Shown here one piece after another: positions 45,901-54,021 of a stretch of 64,000 nucleotides of DNA (position 1 is the first letter of the stretch; each line of letters begins with the position of its first letter). The notes below the pieces were generated by a model that was given only the letters and a program-made list of their open reading frames with translations, did not search any database and was not told the DNA's origin. This DNA is from Aquirufa beregesia. GTDB lineage: Bacteria; Bacteroidota; Bacteroidia; Cytophagales; Spirosomataceae. The stretch is from NCBI RefSeq assembly GCF_011090385.1, contig NZ_SEWW01000006.1, forward strand, positions 124,001 through 188,000, read 5' to 3'. Position numbers and translations under genes: made by a program.

Positions 45901-46287
45901 CAAAAATACCTCCAAATAGCTGTAGACGCCCAACAGTCTGACTTAGTAAAAAAATGGCTACAGAAAATCAGTGTCAATAACCACTTAAGTCCTGTGGTTC
46001 AGCAGATCGTAATAGGAGCTGAGGCGGAGCTAAAATTTGCACAGCTCTTATTCCAAGAAAAGAAACACCAAGAATTGGATGAATTATTGGATAAGACCTT
46101 GATTCGAAAAATTATTGCCACAAATATCCGTACCAAAAAAACCTATTTCAGGGGCCTGTTATTGTATGCGGACAATTTAATGGCCTTAGACCAAAAGGAT
46201 AAAGCCATGGGATATTACACCGCTTTGTCCCAAAATATGGCCAAAGAAAATGATGTTAGAACCTTAGCCAAGAGTCGATTAAAATAG
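42991..46287 (+). CDS. Giant periplasmic TPR protein (about 1098 residues)
   Basis: Very long TPR protein. The first ATG in frame is 42991 (TTG at 42979 rejected). A signal sequence with hydrophobic segment at about residues 9-29 ends before QDSNINKSP. TPR-type helical repeats run from about residue 35 to the end, as pairs such as FKSGQYQASEILLSKVAN, HYQIGMSQFHLKQYESA, and LKNLAACSDSLHDYPGAIEFYQQIISKKDK. No other domain seen. It should be periplasmic. It begins 26 bases after the TonB-like gene and is followed 12 bases later by the barrel gene, so a TonB-TPR-barrel complex is plausible. Confidence 0.85.
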   Translation: MMTANKSALFYTPIYLFFFLIGMEIMMPYQGFSQDSNINKSPSEQFRIAKDYYIAANYAAARMEFSLFLEKNAKDFDRNSNEIVDAEFFIVLCDFYINTTRAKVAVERFIANHPSSLKTSILVKEIGSFLYKAGQYQDAIQYIEQRVSILDPEIRFQLAICYLQVGLNTKALSLFELLSNDDNESVAYAASYFSGLLKLNQKQFSAAVFDLKKADEAPFKLAQVPLSDSVWVRIKRQIPTMISQAYYQMGPEKYAELIAYAEPMVLQDTREVEKLDIARLLGDIYFNQGKFSKSAEIYAKYLLMNESKRSVHQSNTEDIPLKQAFSLFKSGQYQASEILLSKVANNETLIDSLSQLVHYQIGMSQFHLKQYESASNSLHKAIQINWNKSLSEDAYFNQLVALENQGTFDPLMSKIKGFLQQYPQSKHQPKLNNMIIHAISESSIQATGIYQVKEFFTFNSLPTEEFKKAYQERAYSLAVALFDQENNLAQVDQMLGLLEEVLAFPYNPQLVFLAKVLQGETQGLLAKAYQQKKNRVLNKEEEKVHQFYLTNLIQIYSSLHQNPIPSNPGRELALDSLALKYQIKSALLNALIDLNQERPVQLALASYLFHSPLADAATRKKVIEVWKYNSTKEASEYQENNILAQTIGLLEIAYEKGNPQEKEGYLWDKIKILEKLRRYDDVSDLYGKFLQEFPNSRNKEVATLNQWISLYQKGGRENFAQAIKGFSEILQKNAKTALHYKRALDFRSQTYEKLSILSQGEEQMSLGRLAIQDKEEQLASSQGDTIRVSVVNKLKNLYKRLNLEVEWVKKHYQEYGSEDKFWEDCLELYQSKRWDVARTTFLEFQKIYPNSANSNTLLKNLAACSDSLHDYPGAIEFYQQIISKKDKFKQAEVISAAKRAGELALENQQIDVAIRSFRFIKSYTKVSRHQKMADENLVNMYLQSKQLDSLYDLTSAWDELYEVDEKNVLYQKYLQIAVDAQQSDLVKKWLQKISVNNHLSPVVQQIVIGAEAELKFAQLLFQEKKHQELDELLDKTLIRKIIATNIRTKKTYFRGLLLYADNLMALDQKDKAMGYYTALSQNMAKENDVRTLAKSRLK

Positions 46288-46299
46288 ATTGAAACAACA

Positions 46300-47976
46300 A
46301 TGAGCAATTCATACCTACGCTATATTCTTATTTTCATTGGCTTCATTTTAAAGGCCGAAATGGCCATGTCTTTTGTTCCTCAGACAGTAGATACGATACG
46401 AATTTACCGTGAGGTCAATTTGGGGGAATTAAAACTTTCTCATGATAAAATTAAACTTCCCACTTTTCGTGATAAAAAAAGCAATCAAAAACCAGTAGAG
46501 GTCCCTTTAGAATGGAATAGCCATGAGGAACATTCCTTGAAATGGTCCAAAATCAATCCAAGAGAAGGGGAAGTTTTTGGCCTAGATTCCTTAAACAACA
46601 ATATCATTCGGGTAGGTGCTGGAAGTTTTGGATATACGTATTTAAACTTAAACCTCAATAAAGCCGATCAACGATTGGGTTTTTATTTATCTCATGATGC
46701 CTATGCTGAAGGACCAGTGGCGGATATCTTTTCTCAGAAAAAACTGAATAATATCAAAGTATGGAGCCGTTCTAGAGCAGATAGTAAACTAGAATTAGAA
46801 ACACATGTAGCTTATTCTCAATTGGGAACCAACTACTATGGATTTGAACCTGGACAAAAAATTCCTAGCTTCCGAGATCAACGTTTAGTATACGACACAT
46901 ATAACTTTTTTGGGAAATTTGGCACCAACATTCCCAAATCTACCTTTGATTTTAATGCCAGTATTGATGTTTCAAGAATCAGTAATTTGAGTGATGTCAG
47001 TGAGTTAACCAGCAATGGCTCTTTCTATTCCAAGATTAAATTAAAGTCGAACTCCTTCATTAATTTAAGCGGCGAGATGATACTTTCAGAATACAAAACG
47101 CCTGCCATGACCCTCACTAGGAGTTTTTCTAGGCTTAGACCATTTTATACGTTCTCCAATTATTTTGTAACTGTTTCTGCAGGAGCCCATTTCTTACAAG
47201 AAACAAGCGACGGCCCTGAACCGGCCAAAACAAGCTTTTTCCCTCAATTTTTGATTGACTTTTCTAGCTTAGATTATATCCACTTTTTTGCAGGCTTAGG
47301 CGGCGATGTACAATTCAATACCTATGCCAATTTTGTGAAGCAAAACCCATGGATGGCTCCTACTATCCTGCTGAAAAACTCCTCTCAAGTAGGTAATTTA
47401 TATGCTGGAATTAAAGGAACGAACCGAACCGATAAAGATAAAGCAGGGGATATCGATTTTGAATTTAAAATTGCCTACTCTGAATACACAGATCTACCCA
47501 TCATCTCCAATTCCGAACTTGATCCCACTCAATTTGTCCTAAATTATGTGGGTGGCCTAAAAAAAGTTCAGGTTACCACCTTTTCAGGAAACTTTGACTT
47601 ACAAGTGAGTAGATCGATCAAAAGTGCTGTTCGATTTAATTTTGACAGCTATGAATCTCTGGGAGATTTGGAAAAAGCTTTCCATAGACCTGCTTGGAAA
47701 ATAAATTGGAATGGCACTGTCCTATTGGGTAATAAACTCTCGATCATTCCTACTATTGAATACATCAATGGTTTGTATGCTTGGAGTCCTACAGAATCAA
47801 AAGTGAAAACCATGGATGAGATATTTGATTTAAATTGCCATGTCAACTTTAAATTTAATGAAAAGGTTGCCTTGGGAGTTAATCTAAATAATTTATTGAA
47901 TAGAAATTTCCAGCGTTACCTTAATTACCCCAGCCTAGGTTATAATTTTGGTGGAGTACTCACTTATTCCTTTTAA
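46300..47976 (+). CDS. Outer-membrane beta-barrel protein, TonB-receptor-like
   Basis: A 558-residue protein. The N-terminal signal (MSNSYLRYILIFIGFILKAEMAMS) is followed by a charged segment, then alternating-residue beta strands from about residue 100 to the end, last strand LGYNFGGVLTYSF with terminal Phe, as needed for BAM insertion. The end LGVNLNNLLNRNFQRYL resembles the final strands of TonB-dependent receptors. There is no recognisable plug domain or carboxypeptidase-like domain, and the protein is short for a receptor (usually 650 or more). It could be a plugless barrel paired with the TPR protein. Confidence 0.75.
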   Translation: MSNSYLRYILIFIGFILKAEMAMSFVPQTVDTIRIYREVNLGELKLSHDKIKLPTFRDKKSNQKPVEVPLEWNSHEEHSLKWSKINPREGEVFGLDSLNNNIIRVGAGSFGYTYLNLNLNKADQRLGFYLSHDAYAEGPVADIFSQKKLNNIKVWSRSRADSKLELETHVAYSQLGTNYYGFEPGQKIPSFRDQRLVYDTYNFFGKFGTNIPKSTFDFNASIDVSRISNLSDVSELTSNGSFYSKIKLKSNSFINLSGEMILSEYKTPAMTLTRSFSRLRPFYTFSNYFVTVSAGAHFLQETSDGPEPAKTSFFPQFLIDFSSLDYIHFFAGLGGDVQFNTYANFVKQNPWMAPTILLKNSSQVGNLYAGIKGTNRTDKDKAGDIDFEFKIAYSEYTDLPIISNSELDPTQFVLNYVGGLKKVQVTTFSGNFDLQVSRSIKSAVRFNFDSYESLGDLEKAFHRPAWKINWNGTVLLGNKLSIIPTIEYINGLYAWSPTESKVKTMDEIFDLNCHVNFKFNEKVALGVNLNNLLNRNFQRYLNYPSLGYNFGGVLTYSF

Positions 47977-48002
47977 TCTAAACTCATTCCATCTTTTTAA
48001 AT

Positions 48003-48010
48003 TAATTTTG
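48003..48010 (+). promoter_or_regulatory. Promoter -7 box immediately before gpsA
   Basis: TAATTTTG, an exact TAnnTTTG, ends 4 bases before the ATG at 48015. If used, the transcript would be leaderless or nearly so. Confidence 0.35.
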
Positions 48011-48014
48011 TGCT

Positions 48015-49040
48015 ATGAGTCAAATCGAGGAACTTAAGAAAAAAATCCCTACCCACATTACTGTCTTGGGAGGAGGAAGTTGGGCAACTGCTCTGGTCAA
48101 AATATTGTCTGAAAATCAAGTAAAAATCAAGTGGTGGATTCGTAGAAAAACGGATGTTGATTTTATCAGAAAATACAACCATAACCCGAGTTATTTAACG
48201 GATGTGGCCATTAATCCACGTAAAGTTAAGACATACCACAAAATGTCAGATGCCTTGCATGGGGTAGAATACATCATTTTAGCGGTTCCTGCAGCATTTA
48301 TACCCAGCACCTTAAAAGACTTAAATAAGAAACATTTTGAGGGCAAAAAAGTAGTCTCAGCCATTAAAGGTATGATTCCAGAGGAAAACATGCTGGTGAC
48401 CGATTGGATCGAACGAGAATTTAACCTTCCACTGGGTCAAACCTGCGTGATTGCGGGACCTTGTCATGCGGAAGAAGTGGCTTTGGAGAAACAGTCATAT
48501 TTAACCATAGCCTCTCCCAACTTGGCGCTTGCTCAGACCTTTTCAAACTTATTGAATAGTCGTTTTTTACAGGCCCATGCCATTGAAGATTTATATGGAG
48601 TGGAGTATTGTGCGGTTATCAAAAATATCATTGCCATGGCCTGCGGTATTACCCGTGGACTAGGTTTTGGGGATAACTTCCAAGCCGTTTTGGTTAGCAA
48701 TGCCATGCAGGAAATTAAGCTATTCTTGGATGCGGTTGATCCAGAAACCAATCGTGATTTAAACAGTTCAGGATATTTGGGCGACCTTTTAGTTACTGCC
48801 TATTCTCAGTTCTCTAGAAATAGAACATTTGGAAATATGATTGGCCGAGGATACTCCGTCAAATCTGCTCAGATAGAAATGAATATGGTTGCAGAAGGAT
48901 ATTATGCCGTGAGAAGTATTTACCATATTTCTAGACAGCATAAGATTCACTTGCCTATCATAGAGGCCGTTTATGCCATAGTTTATGAAAAAGCCAACCC
49001 TCAATTGGAAATGAACAAATTGAAGGGCTTCCTAAAGTAA
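48015..49040 (+). CDS. gpsA: NAD(P)H-dependent glycerol-3-phosphate dehydrogenase
   Basis: A 341-residue enzyme that reduces dihydroxyacetone phosphate to sn-glycerol-3-phosphate for phospholipid synthesis. The Rossmann motif is VLGGGSWATALVKIL (residues 18-32); GPCHAEEVA, the substrate-binding NIIAMACGI and FGDNFQAVLV (the usual GxGxNx-like lysine/asparagine region) are present. The opposite reaction is carried by GlpD at 18171-19754. Ends next to the convergent HIT gene. Confidence 0.94.
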   Translation: MSQIEELKKKIPTHITVLGGGSWATALVKILSENQVKIKWWIRRKTDVDFIRKYNHNPSYLTDVAINPRKVKTYHKMSDALHGVEYIILAVPAAFIPSTLKDLNKKHFEGKKVVSAIKGMIPEENMLVTDWIEREFNLPLGQTCVIAGPCHAEEVALEKQSYLTIASPNLALAQTFSNLLNSRFLQAHAIEDLYGVEYCAVIKNIIAMACGITRGLGFGDNFQAVLVSNAMQEIKLFLDAVDPETNRDLNSSGYLGDLLVTAYSQFSRNRTFGNMIGRGYSVKSAQIEMNMVAEGYYAVRSIYHISRQHKIHLPIIEAVYAIVYEKANPQLEMNKLKGFLK

Positions 49041-49433
49041 TTACAAAAAAGAGCGAATCAATTCAGCCGTTTTAGCTAAAGATTCTTGACTAAATGACAA
49101 TTTAGTGCGGGTGAAATTTAAGTCATTGGCTGTCGTCATGGGCACTAAATGCACGTGTGCATGTGGCACTTCTAAGCCAATCACTGCCACCCCAATACGT
49201 TTACAAGGAATGGCTTTTCGGATGGCTGGGGCAACGGATTGAGCAAATTTCATCATGTCACCTAAATGATCCGGTTCCAAATCAAAAATATAATCAATTT
49301 CTTGCTTTGGAACGACCAACACATGTCCTTCTACCAAAGGCATAACATCTAAGAATGCTAAAAACTGCTCATTCTCGGCAATTTTGTGACAAGGGATTTC
49401 TCCTGAAATTATTTTACTAAATATTGTGCTCAT
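49041..49433 (-). CDS. HIT family nucleotide-binding protein
   Basis: A 130-residue HIT protein. Start STIFSKIISGEIPCHKIAEN, then AFLDVMPLVEGHVLVVPK, and the histidine triad motif HAHVHLVPM near residues 89-97. It hydrolyses nucleoside phosphoramidate-type substrates. One base separates it from the stop of kup on the same strand, so the two are likely co-transcribed. Confidence 0.94.
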   Translation of the reverse strand: MSTIFSKIISGEIPCHKIAENEQFLAFLDVMPLVEGHVLVVPKQEIDYIFDLEPDHLGDMMKFAQSVAPAIRKAIPCKRIGVAVIGLEVPHAHVHLVPMTTANDLNFTRTKLSFSQESLAKTAELIRSFL

Positions 49434-49434
49434 A

Positions 49435-51396
49435 TTAGTCTACGCGTCTCAAATTACATTTTGAAATAGGTTTGATGATCAATGGTACTTTCTCTAATTT
49501 TACCGCATCACTATCCAAACCAAACCATTTATCTTCAGAATTCATAAACTGTTTTAAGAAGAAATAAAACTTCATCACCAGCCTATCCATCAAAGGCAAT
49601 TCATTGTCGAACGACAAGAACTTCTCTAAAACGACAAAACGGAAATCACCAATCACGTTTTGCTCATTCAGGGACTTGTACCGAGACGTGATATCCACTT
49701 CTCCCCGGGCAACCATTTCTTCTACTACTTTTCTAAAGTACAAATTGATTCTTTGTTCTACCCGGAAACCTAATTTAAAATTCACTTTAATGATATCGTC
49801 TGGTTCAATGACAGTCACCTTATAATCCATGGTATATGGCTCATCCAATGTATCCACGTGTACAAACCAATAAATATCTGCACGCTTTGGTCTACGTTGG
49901 AATATGGAATAAATAATCTTGGACTCAATATCCGAAACACGACCCGCATTGGACATAAATACCAAGTGGGTGGCATATTTGGGAATGGTTTCATCACGAC
50001 TAAGCTCTTTCAAGGGCTCTACATAATCAGACAGTTTTTCGTATTCCGTTAAGTCCTTTTTAATACGAGTGGCTCTAAACCAAACATACATGACCAATAA
50101 AATGACACCCGCAATAAACAAAGACACATAACCCCCATGGGAGAATTTCTGCAAGTTAGCCACCAAAAATGCCCCTTCTAATGATATATAAACCACTAAA
50201 AACAAGAGTATCCACCACATGTCAATCTTCTTGATGTGCAGGTAATAAGCCATCAAAGAAGTAGTCATTAACATGGTTAAGGTAATTGCCAAACCATAGG
50301 CGGCTTCCATGTTGGAGGATTCTTTGAACCAAAGTACCACGCCTACACAACCTAACCATAAAAAGATATTGATGGAAGGAACATACAATTGTCCCTTTTG
50401 ATCTGATGGATAAATCAAACGAACTTTTGGCCAAAAGTTCAAACGAATGGCTTCTGAAATCAAAGTAAATGACCCAGAGATTAATGCCTGGCTGGCAATC
50501 ACAGCGGCTGCCGTAGCGATACAAATACCAGTAAACAAGAATTCTCTAGGTAATAATTCGAAGATGGGTTTTCTACCTCCAAGCAACATCCCTTGGTGAT
50601 GTAATAACCAGGCCCCTTGTCCAAAATATTGTAGCAATAAAGCGATCTTAACAAAGATCCAGCTGATACGTATATTATCACGGCCGCAATGTCCCAAGTC
50701 AGAATATAATGCCTCCGCTCCCGTAGTACATAAAAATACGGCTCCCAGAGTCCAGAAACCAGCAGTCCCTGCTTGATGGGAAGTTAATAAAGCCCAGGCA
50801 TAATGAGGCGATACAGCTCTTAAAATACTCCAGTCATGTTCAATCCAAAGCAATCCCGTAATGGCCAACATACTAAACCAAAGTAACATAATGGGGCCAA
50901 ATAGCTTACCTACAACTTTGGTTCCTAAGATTTGGAAAATAAATAAACCAGTTAAAATAACGATTACGATGGGTACCGTGTCTGTGACGTAAGGTAAGCC
51001 CTCCTTGGTTTTCAGCATTTTTAAACCTTCTACGGCAGAAGATACAGAAATGGGCGGGGTGATAATTCCATCAGCCAACAAGGTGGCCCCACCAATGATG
51101 GCAGGTAAAGTCAACCATTTGGCATGTCGACGAACCAAAGCAAACAAGGCAAATATTCCTCCTTCACCTTTGTTGTCAGCACGTAGAATTAAAATAACAT
51201 ACTTTAGGGTGGTCTGAAGAGTTAGTGTCCAAAAAATACAGGACAATCCTCCCAATATCATCAATTCATTGATAGGATCATTTCCGATGATGGCCTGCAT
51301 TACATACAAAGGAGATGTCCCAATATCTCCGTAAATGATACCCATGGCTACGAGCAGTCCAGCTGCACTAGCCGTGTTTTTGTGTTTTTGTTCCAT
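49435..51396 (-). CDS. kup: KUP/Trk-type potassium uptake protein
   Basis: A 653-residue transporter with twelve membrane helices in the N-terminal 430 residues and a cytoplasmic C-terminus. Family marks near the N-terminus: GIIYGDIGTSPLYVMQAI; helix 2 with TLKYVILILRADNKGEGGIFAL; TTGAEALYSDLGHCG; and FVHVDTLDEPYTMDY in the tail. It imports K+ with protons. A candidate promoter at 51516-51523 and an inverted repeat just downstream at 51488-51509 lie in its leader. Co-transcribed with the HIT gene. Confidence 0.95.
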   Translation of the reverse strand: MEQKHKNTASAAGLLVAMGIIYGDIGTSPLYVMQAIIGNDPINELMILGGLSCIFWTLTLQTTLKYVILILRADNKGEGGIFALFALVRRHAKWLTLPAIIGGATLLADGIITPPISVSSAVEGLKMLKTKEGLPYVTDTVPIVIVILTGLFIFQILGTKVVGKLFGPIMLLWFSMLAITGLLWIEHDWSILRAVSPHYAWALLTSHQAGTAGFWTLGAVFLCTTGAEALYSDLGHCGRDNIRISWIFVKIALLLQYFGQGAWLLHHQGMLLGGRKPIFELLPREFLFTGICIATAAAVIASQALISGSFTLISEAIRLNFWPKVRLIYPSDQKGQLYVPSINIFLWLGCVGVVLWFKESSNMEAAYGLAITLTMLMTTSLMAYYLHIKKIDMWWILLFLVVYISLEGAFLVANLQKFSHGGYVSLFIAGVILLVMYVWFRATRIKKDLTEYEKLSDYVEPLKELSRDETIPKYATHLVFMSNAGRVSDIESKIIYSIFQRRPKRADIYWFVHVDTLDEPYTMDYKVTVIEPDDIIKVNFKLGFRVEQRINLYFRKVVEEMVARGEVDITSRYKSLNEQNVIGDFRFVVLEKFLSFDNELPLMDRLVMKFYFFLKQFMNSEDKWFGLDSDAVKLEKVPLIIKPISKCNLRRVD

Positions 51397-51487
51397 TATA
51401 ATGTGTGGGAGCGTAAAATTATTGCCAATCGAATCTGTTTATCGTAAGAATGCAAAAATTGCAAAAAATTGTACTATTATTGGTTAA

Positions 51488-51509
51488 TTTCTTGACATAT
51501 TTCAAGAAA
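51488..51509 (-). promoter_or_regulatory. Inverted repeat in the kup leader
   Basis: Arms TTTCTTGA (51488-51495) and TCAAGAAA (51502-51509), perfect, with a 6-base spacer. It lies just after the predicted -7 box of kup, about 92-113 bases before the ATG, at or just past the start of transcription. It could be an operator or a 5' hairpin. Confidence 0.45.
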
Positions 51510-51515
51510 CGGCAG

Positions 51516-51523
51516 CAAATATA
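51516..51523 (-). promoter_or_regulatory. Promoter -7 box of kup
   Basis: The plus strand CAAATATA reads TATATTTG on the minus strand, an exact TAnnTTTG, 120 bases before the kup start. The 343-base gap 51397-51739 otherwise holds the terminator at 51711-51729 and no gene. Confidence 0.4.
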
Positions 51524-51710
51524 CCTTCAATTTTGATATAAAAAACAGCTATTTTTCATTTTCTTAAAAATGACCTAAAAAATTGATTTACAGCGTCTAA
51601 TTCTCACATATTCATAACAAATAAAATTAGTCAAGCCCCGCAAAGTCCATGAAAATGGGAAATATTTTTCCAATAATCAGATTCTCTATTCCAATAGGCT
51701 ACAAAAAAAA

Positions 51711-51729
51711 GGGAAGCTTTTCGCTTCCC
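51711..51729 (-). terminator. Intrinsic terminator of the dienelactone hydrolase gene
   Basis: Arms GGGAAGC (51711-51717) and GCTTCCC (51723-51729), loop of 5, followed on the minus strand by eight T residues (plus strand A run at 51703-51710). Eleven bases after the stop at 51740. Confidence 0.85.
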
Positions 51730-51739
51730 TCATTTATGA

Positions 51740-52600
51740 CTATTTCAATGTTTGGTCAAATAACCCCATGGTTCTTGTCCAAGCCAACTTAGCCACTTCG
51801 GCATTGTAACGTGCTGGTGAAGAATCGTTATTAAAAGCATGTTGCGCTCCTTCATAAACAAAGATTTGATAATCCTTCTTATTGGCCTTTAAAGCTTCCT
51901 CAAAAGCAGGAATACCCGCATTGATTCGCTCGTCTAGACCAGCATATTGCAACATCAACTTGGCTTTGATCTTAGGAACATCGGCTACTTCAGCTTGTCT
52001 ACCATAATAGGCCACAGCAGCGGTCAATTCTGAATCCATCACTGCCATGGAATTCACCATGCCTCCTCCCCAACAAAATCCTACTACTCCTGTTTTCTTA
52101 TTGCTGTTTTTCAATCCTCTTAAATAATCCAAACCACTCTTAATGTTTTCCAAGTTTTGAACTGCGTCCAATTTGGCAAACAGTGCTCGTCCTTCATCTT
52201 CATTGACAGGAGTTCCACCAAAGGGAGAAAGCGCATCAATGCCTAAAGCAATGTATCCAGCTTTGGCTATTCTACGCGTTACATCCTTGATGTGTGGGGT
52301 TAATCCTCTGTTTTCATGAATGACTAAAACAGCTCCTAATTTCCCTTTGGATAATTTTGGCTGTACCAAATAACCTTTCATGGTGCAATTTTTGGAAGGA
52401 TAAGAAATATCCTCCATCAATAAATCAGCATCTTGAACAGATACTTGATTCGCCATGGCATAATTGCCTTCTAACATGGGTAAAATAGCTAATGCAGCCG
52501 CTGTTCCTCCAGCTAATTTGCTCAACTTAGCTAAAAACACTTCCCTCTTTAATGGTTTGTGGGTGTACTCATCAAACAGGTTAATAATTTTCTGATCCAT
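51740..52600 (-). CDS. Dienelactone hydrolase family protein
   Basis: A 286-residue alpha/beta hydrolase. The nucleophile is Cys176 in VGFCWGGG (the Cys-Asp-His type), with Asp223 (AGLDERI) and His254 (GAQHAFNND). The N-terminus has a hydrophobic segment at about residues 26-43 preceded by KREVFLAKL, resembling a signal or Tat-like leader often seen in this subgroup, so it is probably exported. The natural substrate is unknown; the family hydrolyses lactones or esters. Its upstream neighbour is the copper/cytochrome-like lipoprotein gene, 47 bases away. Confidence 0.9.
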   Translation of the reverse strand: MDQKIINLFDEYTHKPLKREVFLAKLSKLAGGTAAALAILPMLEGNYAMANQVSVQDADLLMEDISYPSKNCTMKGYLVQPKLSKGKLGAVLVIHENRGLTPHIKDVTRRIAKAGYIALGIDALSPFGGTPVNEDEGRALFAKLDAVQNLENIKSGLDYLRGLKNSNKKTGVVGFCWGGGMVNSMAVMDSELTAAVAYYGRQAEVADVPKIKAKLMLQYAGLDERINAGIPAFEEALKANKKDYQIFVYEGAQHAFNNDSSPARYNAEVAKLAWTRTMGLFDQTLK

Positions 52601-52647
52601 AAATTTTCATTTAAGCATGTGAGTGAATATGTATGTAGGGCTCTGTC

Positions 52648-54021
52648 TTAAAGTGCATAGTAATATCCAAATATGATATCCATCTCATCTTCGGAAGTTA
52701 AACCAAAGCGAATGATGCGATTCGTATTATTATCATAGGTCACCACCGAAGTTAATCCTTCTCCTGTTTTTAACTCAATTACTTTGGAGAAATTAATGAC
52801 GGTCGGATGTGCCCAATCTGTACTTTCGTAAATAACCTCTCCATTTCGGGCTCCTCCTTTAATTTTAATTTGAAATAATTTCCCCCATTGATGTGTATGA
52901 GAGGTCAATGACACAATGGCAACGGCCTTATCAAAGATAAAATCCTTGGAAATGACTATCTTTTGATTGGCTGGTAAAGTCAGATTGGTGTTATTGAAAT
53001 CTATCATTTGCACCACCTTTTTCACCTGATCTGCTTTTACGGTATAAATATTGACATAGTTTTCACCAAATATCACCTCCTTGGTTTTATTAAAATAATG
53101 AGGGTTCAAATCCATGGAACTATTGGCAGGAAGCAATAAGGCCGTTCCTTCAGGAAATGAATAGTCCGAATTAGGATCTGTTCCTCCTCCTAAAAAAATG
53201 TGATTTTGCATTTGCAAAAAGGTAAACACATTGATACTATTATCACTATTGCGCAAATCCCTCACCTCGTTCAGCGTGGGCAAAGACTGTTTATTTTCGA
53301 AATCATACAATACCATGTGGTGACTATTTGGCCTTGACTTCAATTTGATGCGGGAAACATAAATAGGTGATACATTATTCAATGGCTTTCGCACAAACAA
53401 CTCACGTTCAAAATTGGGAGCGACCGAAAACTTCTCCACTTTCAATTGAATACCTTCTTTTCCTTCGGCAGATGGCTCAGTTAATGGACTAAAGTCTGAA
53501 CTGACCGCATAACTTGGGGTTGTATCATCCAATAATTTAGCATCGGCTACTTCTCCCTTTTCGGGGGCTCCAGCTTCTATCCAATTCTGGATAAACTTAA
53601 GCTGACCTATAGATAATGGCTTGCCGCCTAAAGGCATGGGTACACCATAATCAATACTGGAATGATGGGCAACATCCCAATTTAATTTGTGGTAGAGTAA
53701 ACTTTGCGTGGATTGAAACTTGGTAACTCGTAAGATCTTATTGAGTAAAGCATTCGAATTTTTTGCCGCAACACCTACCAGCTGAGCGTATGAAGTGGAT
53801 TTAGCAAGAACCAATCCATGTTGAGCAAAAGAAGCATCTGTACTGGAAAGGTGACACCCAGAAGTAGCACAATTGGGGGTAAATATTCGATCCTGAATTA
53901 AATCAAAAGAAGAGGTAACAGAGCTGGCTGGATTAGTGGAATTATCGGGCTCCACTGCTTGCTTCGTGCAAGCAGAAAAAAGCAGGCTTAAAGCAAACAT
54001 CGCCCAATAACTGTTTTTCAT
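52648..54021 (-). CDS. Lipoprotein with CX4CH site and copper-monooxygenase-like domain
   Basis: A 457-residue lipoprotein; the start at 54019-54021 gives MKNSYWAMFALSLLFSACTK with an acylated Cys18 (longer frame to 54111 rejected). Residues about 50-140 resemble a cytochrome-c-like region around FTPNCATSGCHLSST, a Cys-X4-Cys-His rather than the classic C-x-x-C-H, followed by WIEAGAPEKGEV. Residues about 200-457 look like a copper type II ascorbate-dependent monooxygenase-like fold with SRPNSHHMVLYD and SLTSHTHQWGKLF as histidine sites. A redox function is inferred. Starts inside the AlbA_2 gene (ATGA overlap). Confidence 0.7.
   Translation of the reverse strand: MKNSYWAMFALSLLFSACTKQAVEPDNSTNPASSVTSSFDLIQDRIFTPNCATSGCHLSSTDASFAQHGLVLAKSTSYAQLVGVAAKNSNALLNKILRVTKFQSTQSLLYHKLNWDVAHHSSIDYGVPMPLGGKPLSIGQLKFIQNWIEAGAPEKGEVADAKLLDDTTPSYAVSSDFSPLTEPSAEGKEGIQLKVEKFSVAPNFERELFVRKPLNNVSPIYVSRIKLKSRPNSHHMVLYDFENKQSLPTLNEVRDLRNSDNSINVFTFLQMQNHIFLGGGTDPNSDYSFPEGTALLLPANSSMDLNPHYFNKTKEVIFGENYVNIYTVKADQVKKVVQMIDFNNTNLTLPANQKIVISKDFIFDKAVAIVSLTSHTHQWGKLFQIKIKGGARNGEVIYESTDWAHPTVINFSKVIELKTGEGLTSVVTYDNNTNRIIRFGLTSEDEMDIIFGYYYAL

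Noticed and set aside
51397-51739. Cyclic-di-AMP or other riboswitch in front of kup
   Set aside because: I could not recognise conserved elements of a known potassium-linked riboswitch; only the inverted repeat and promoter box were found.
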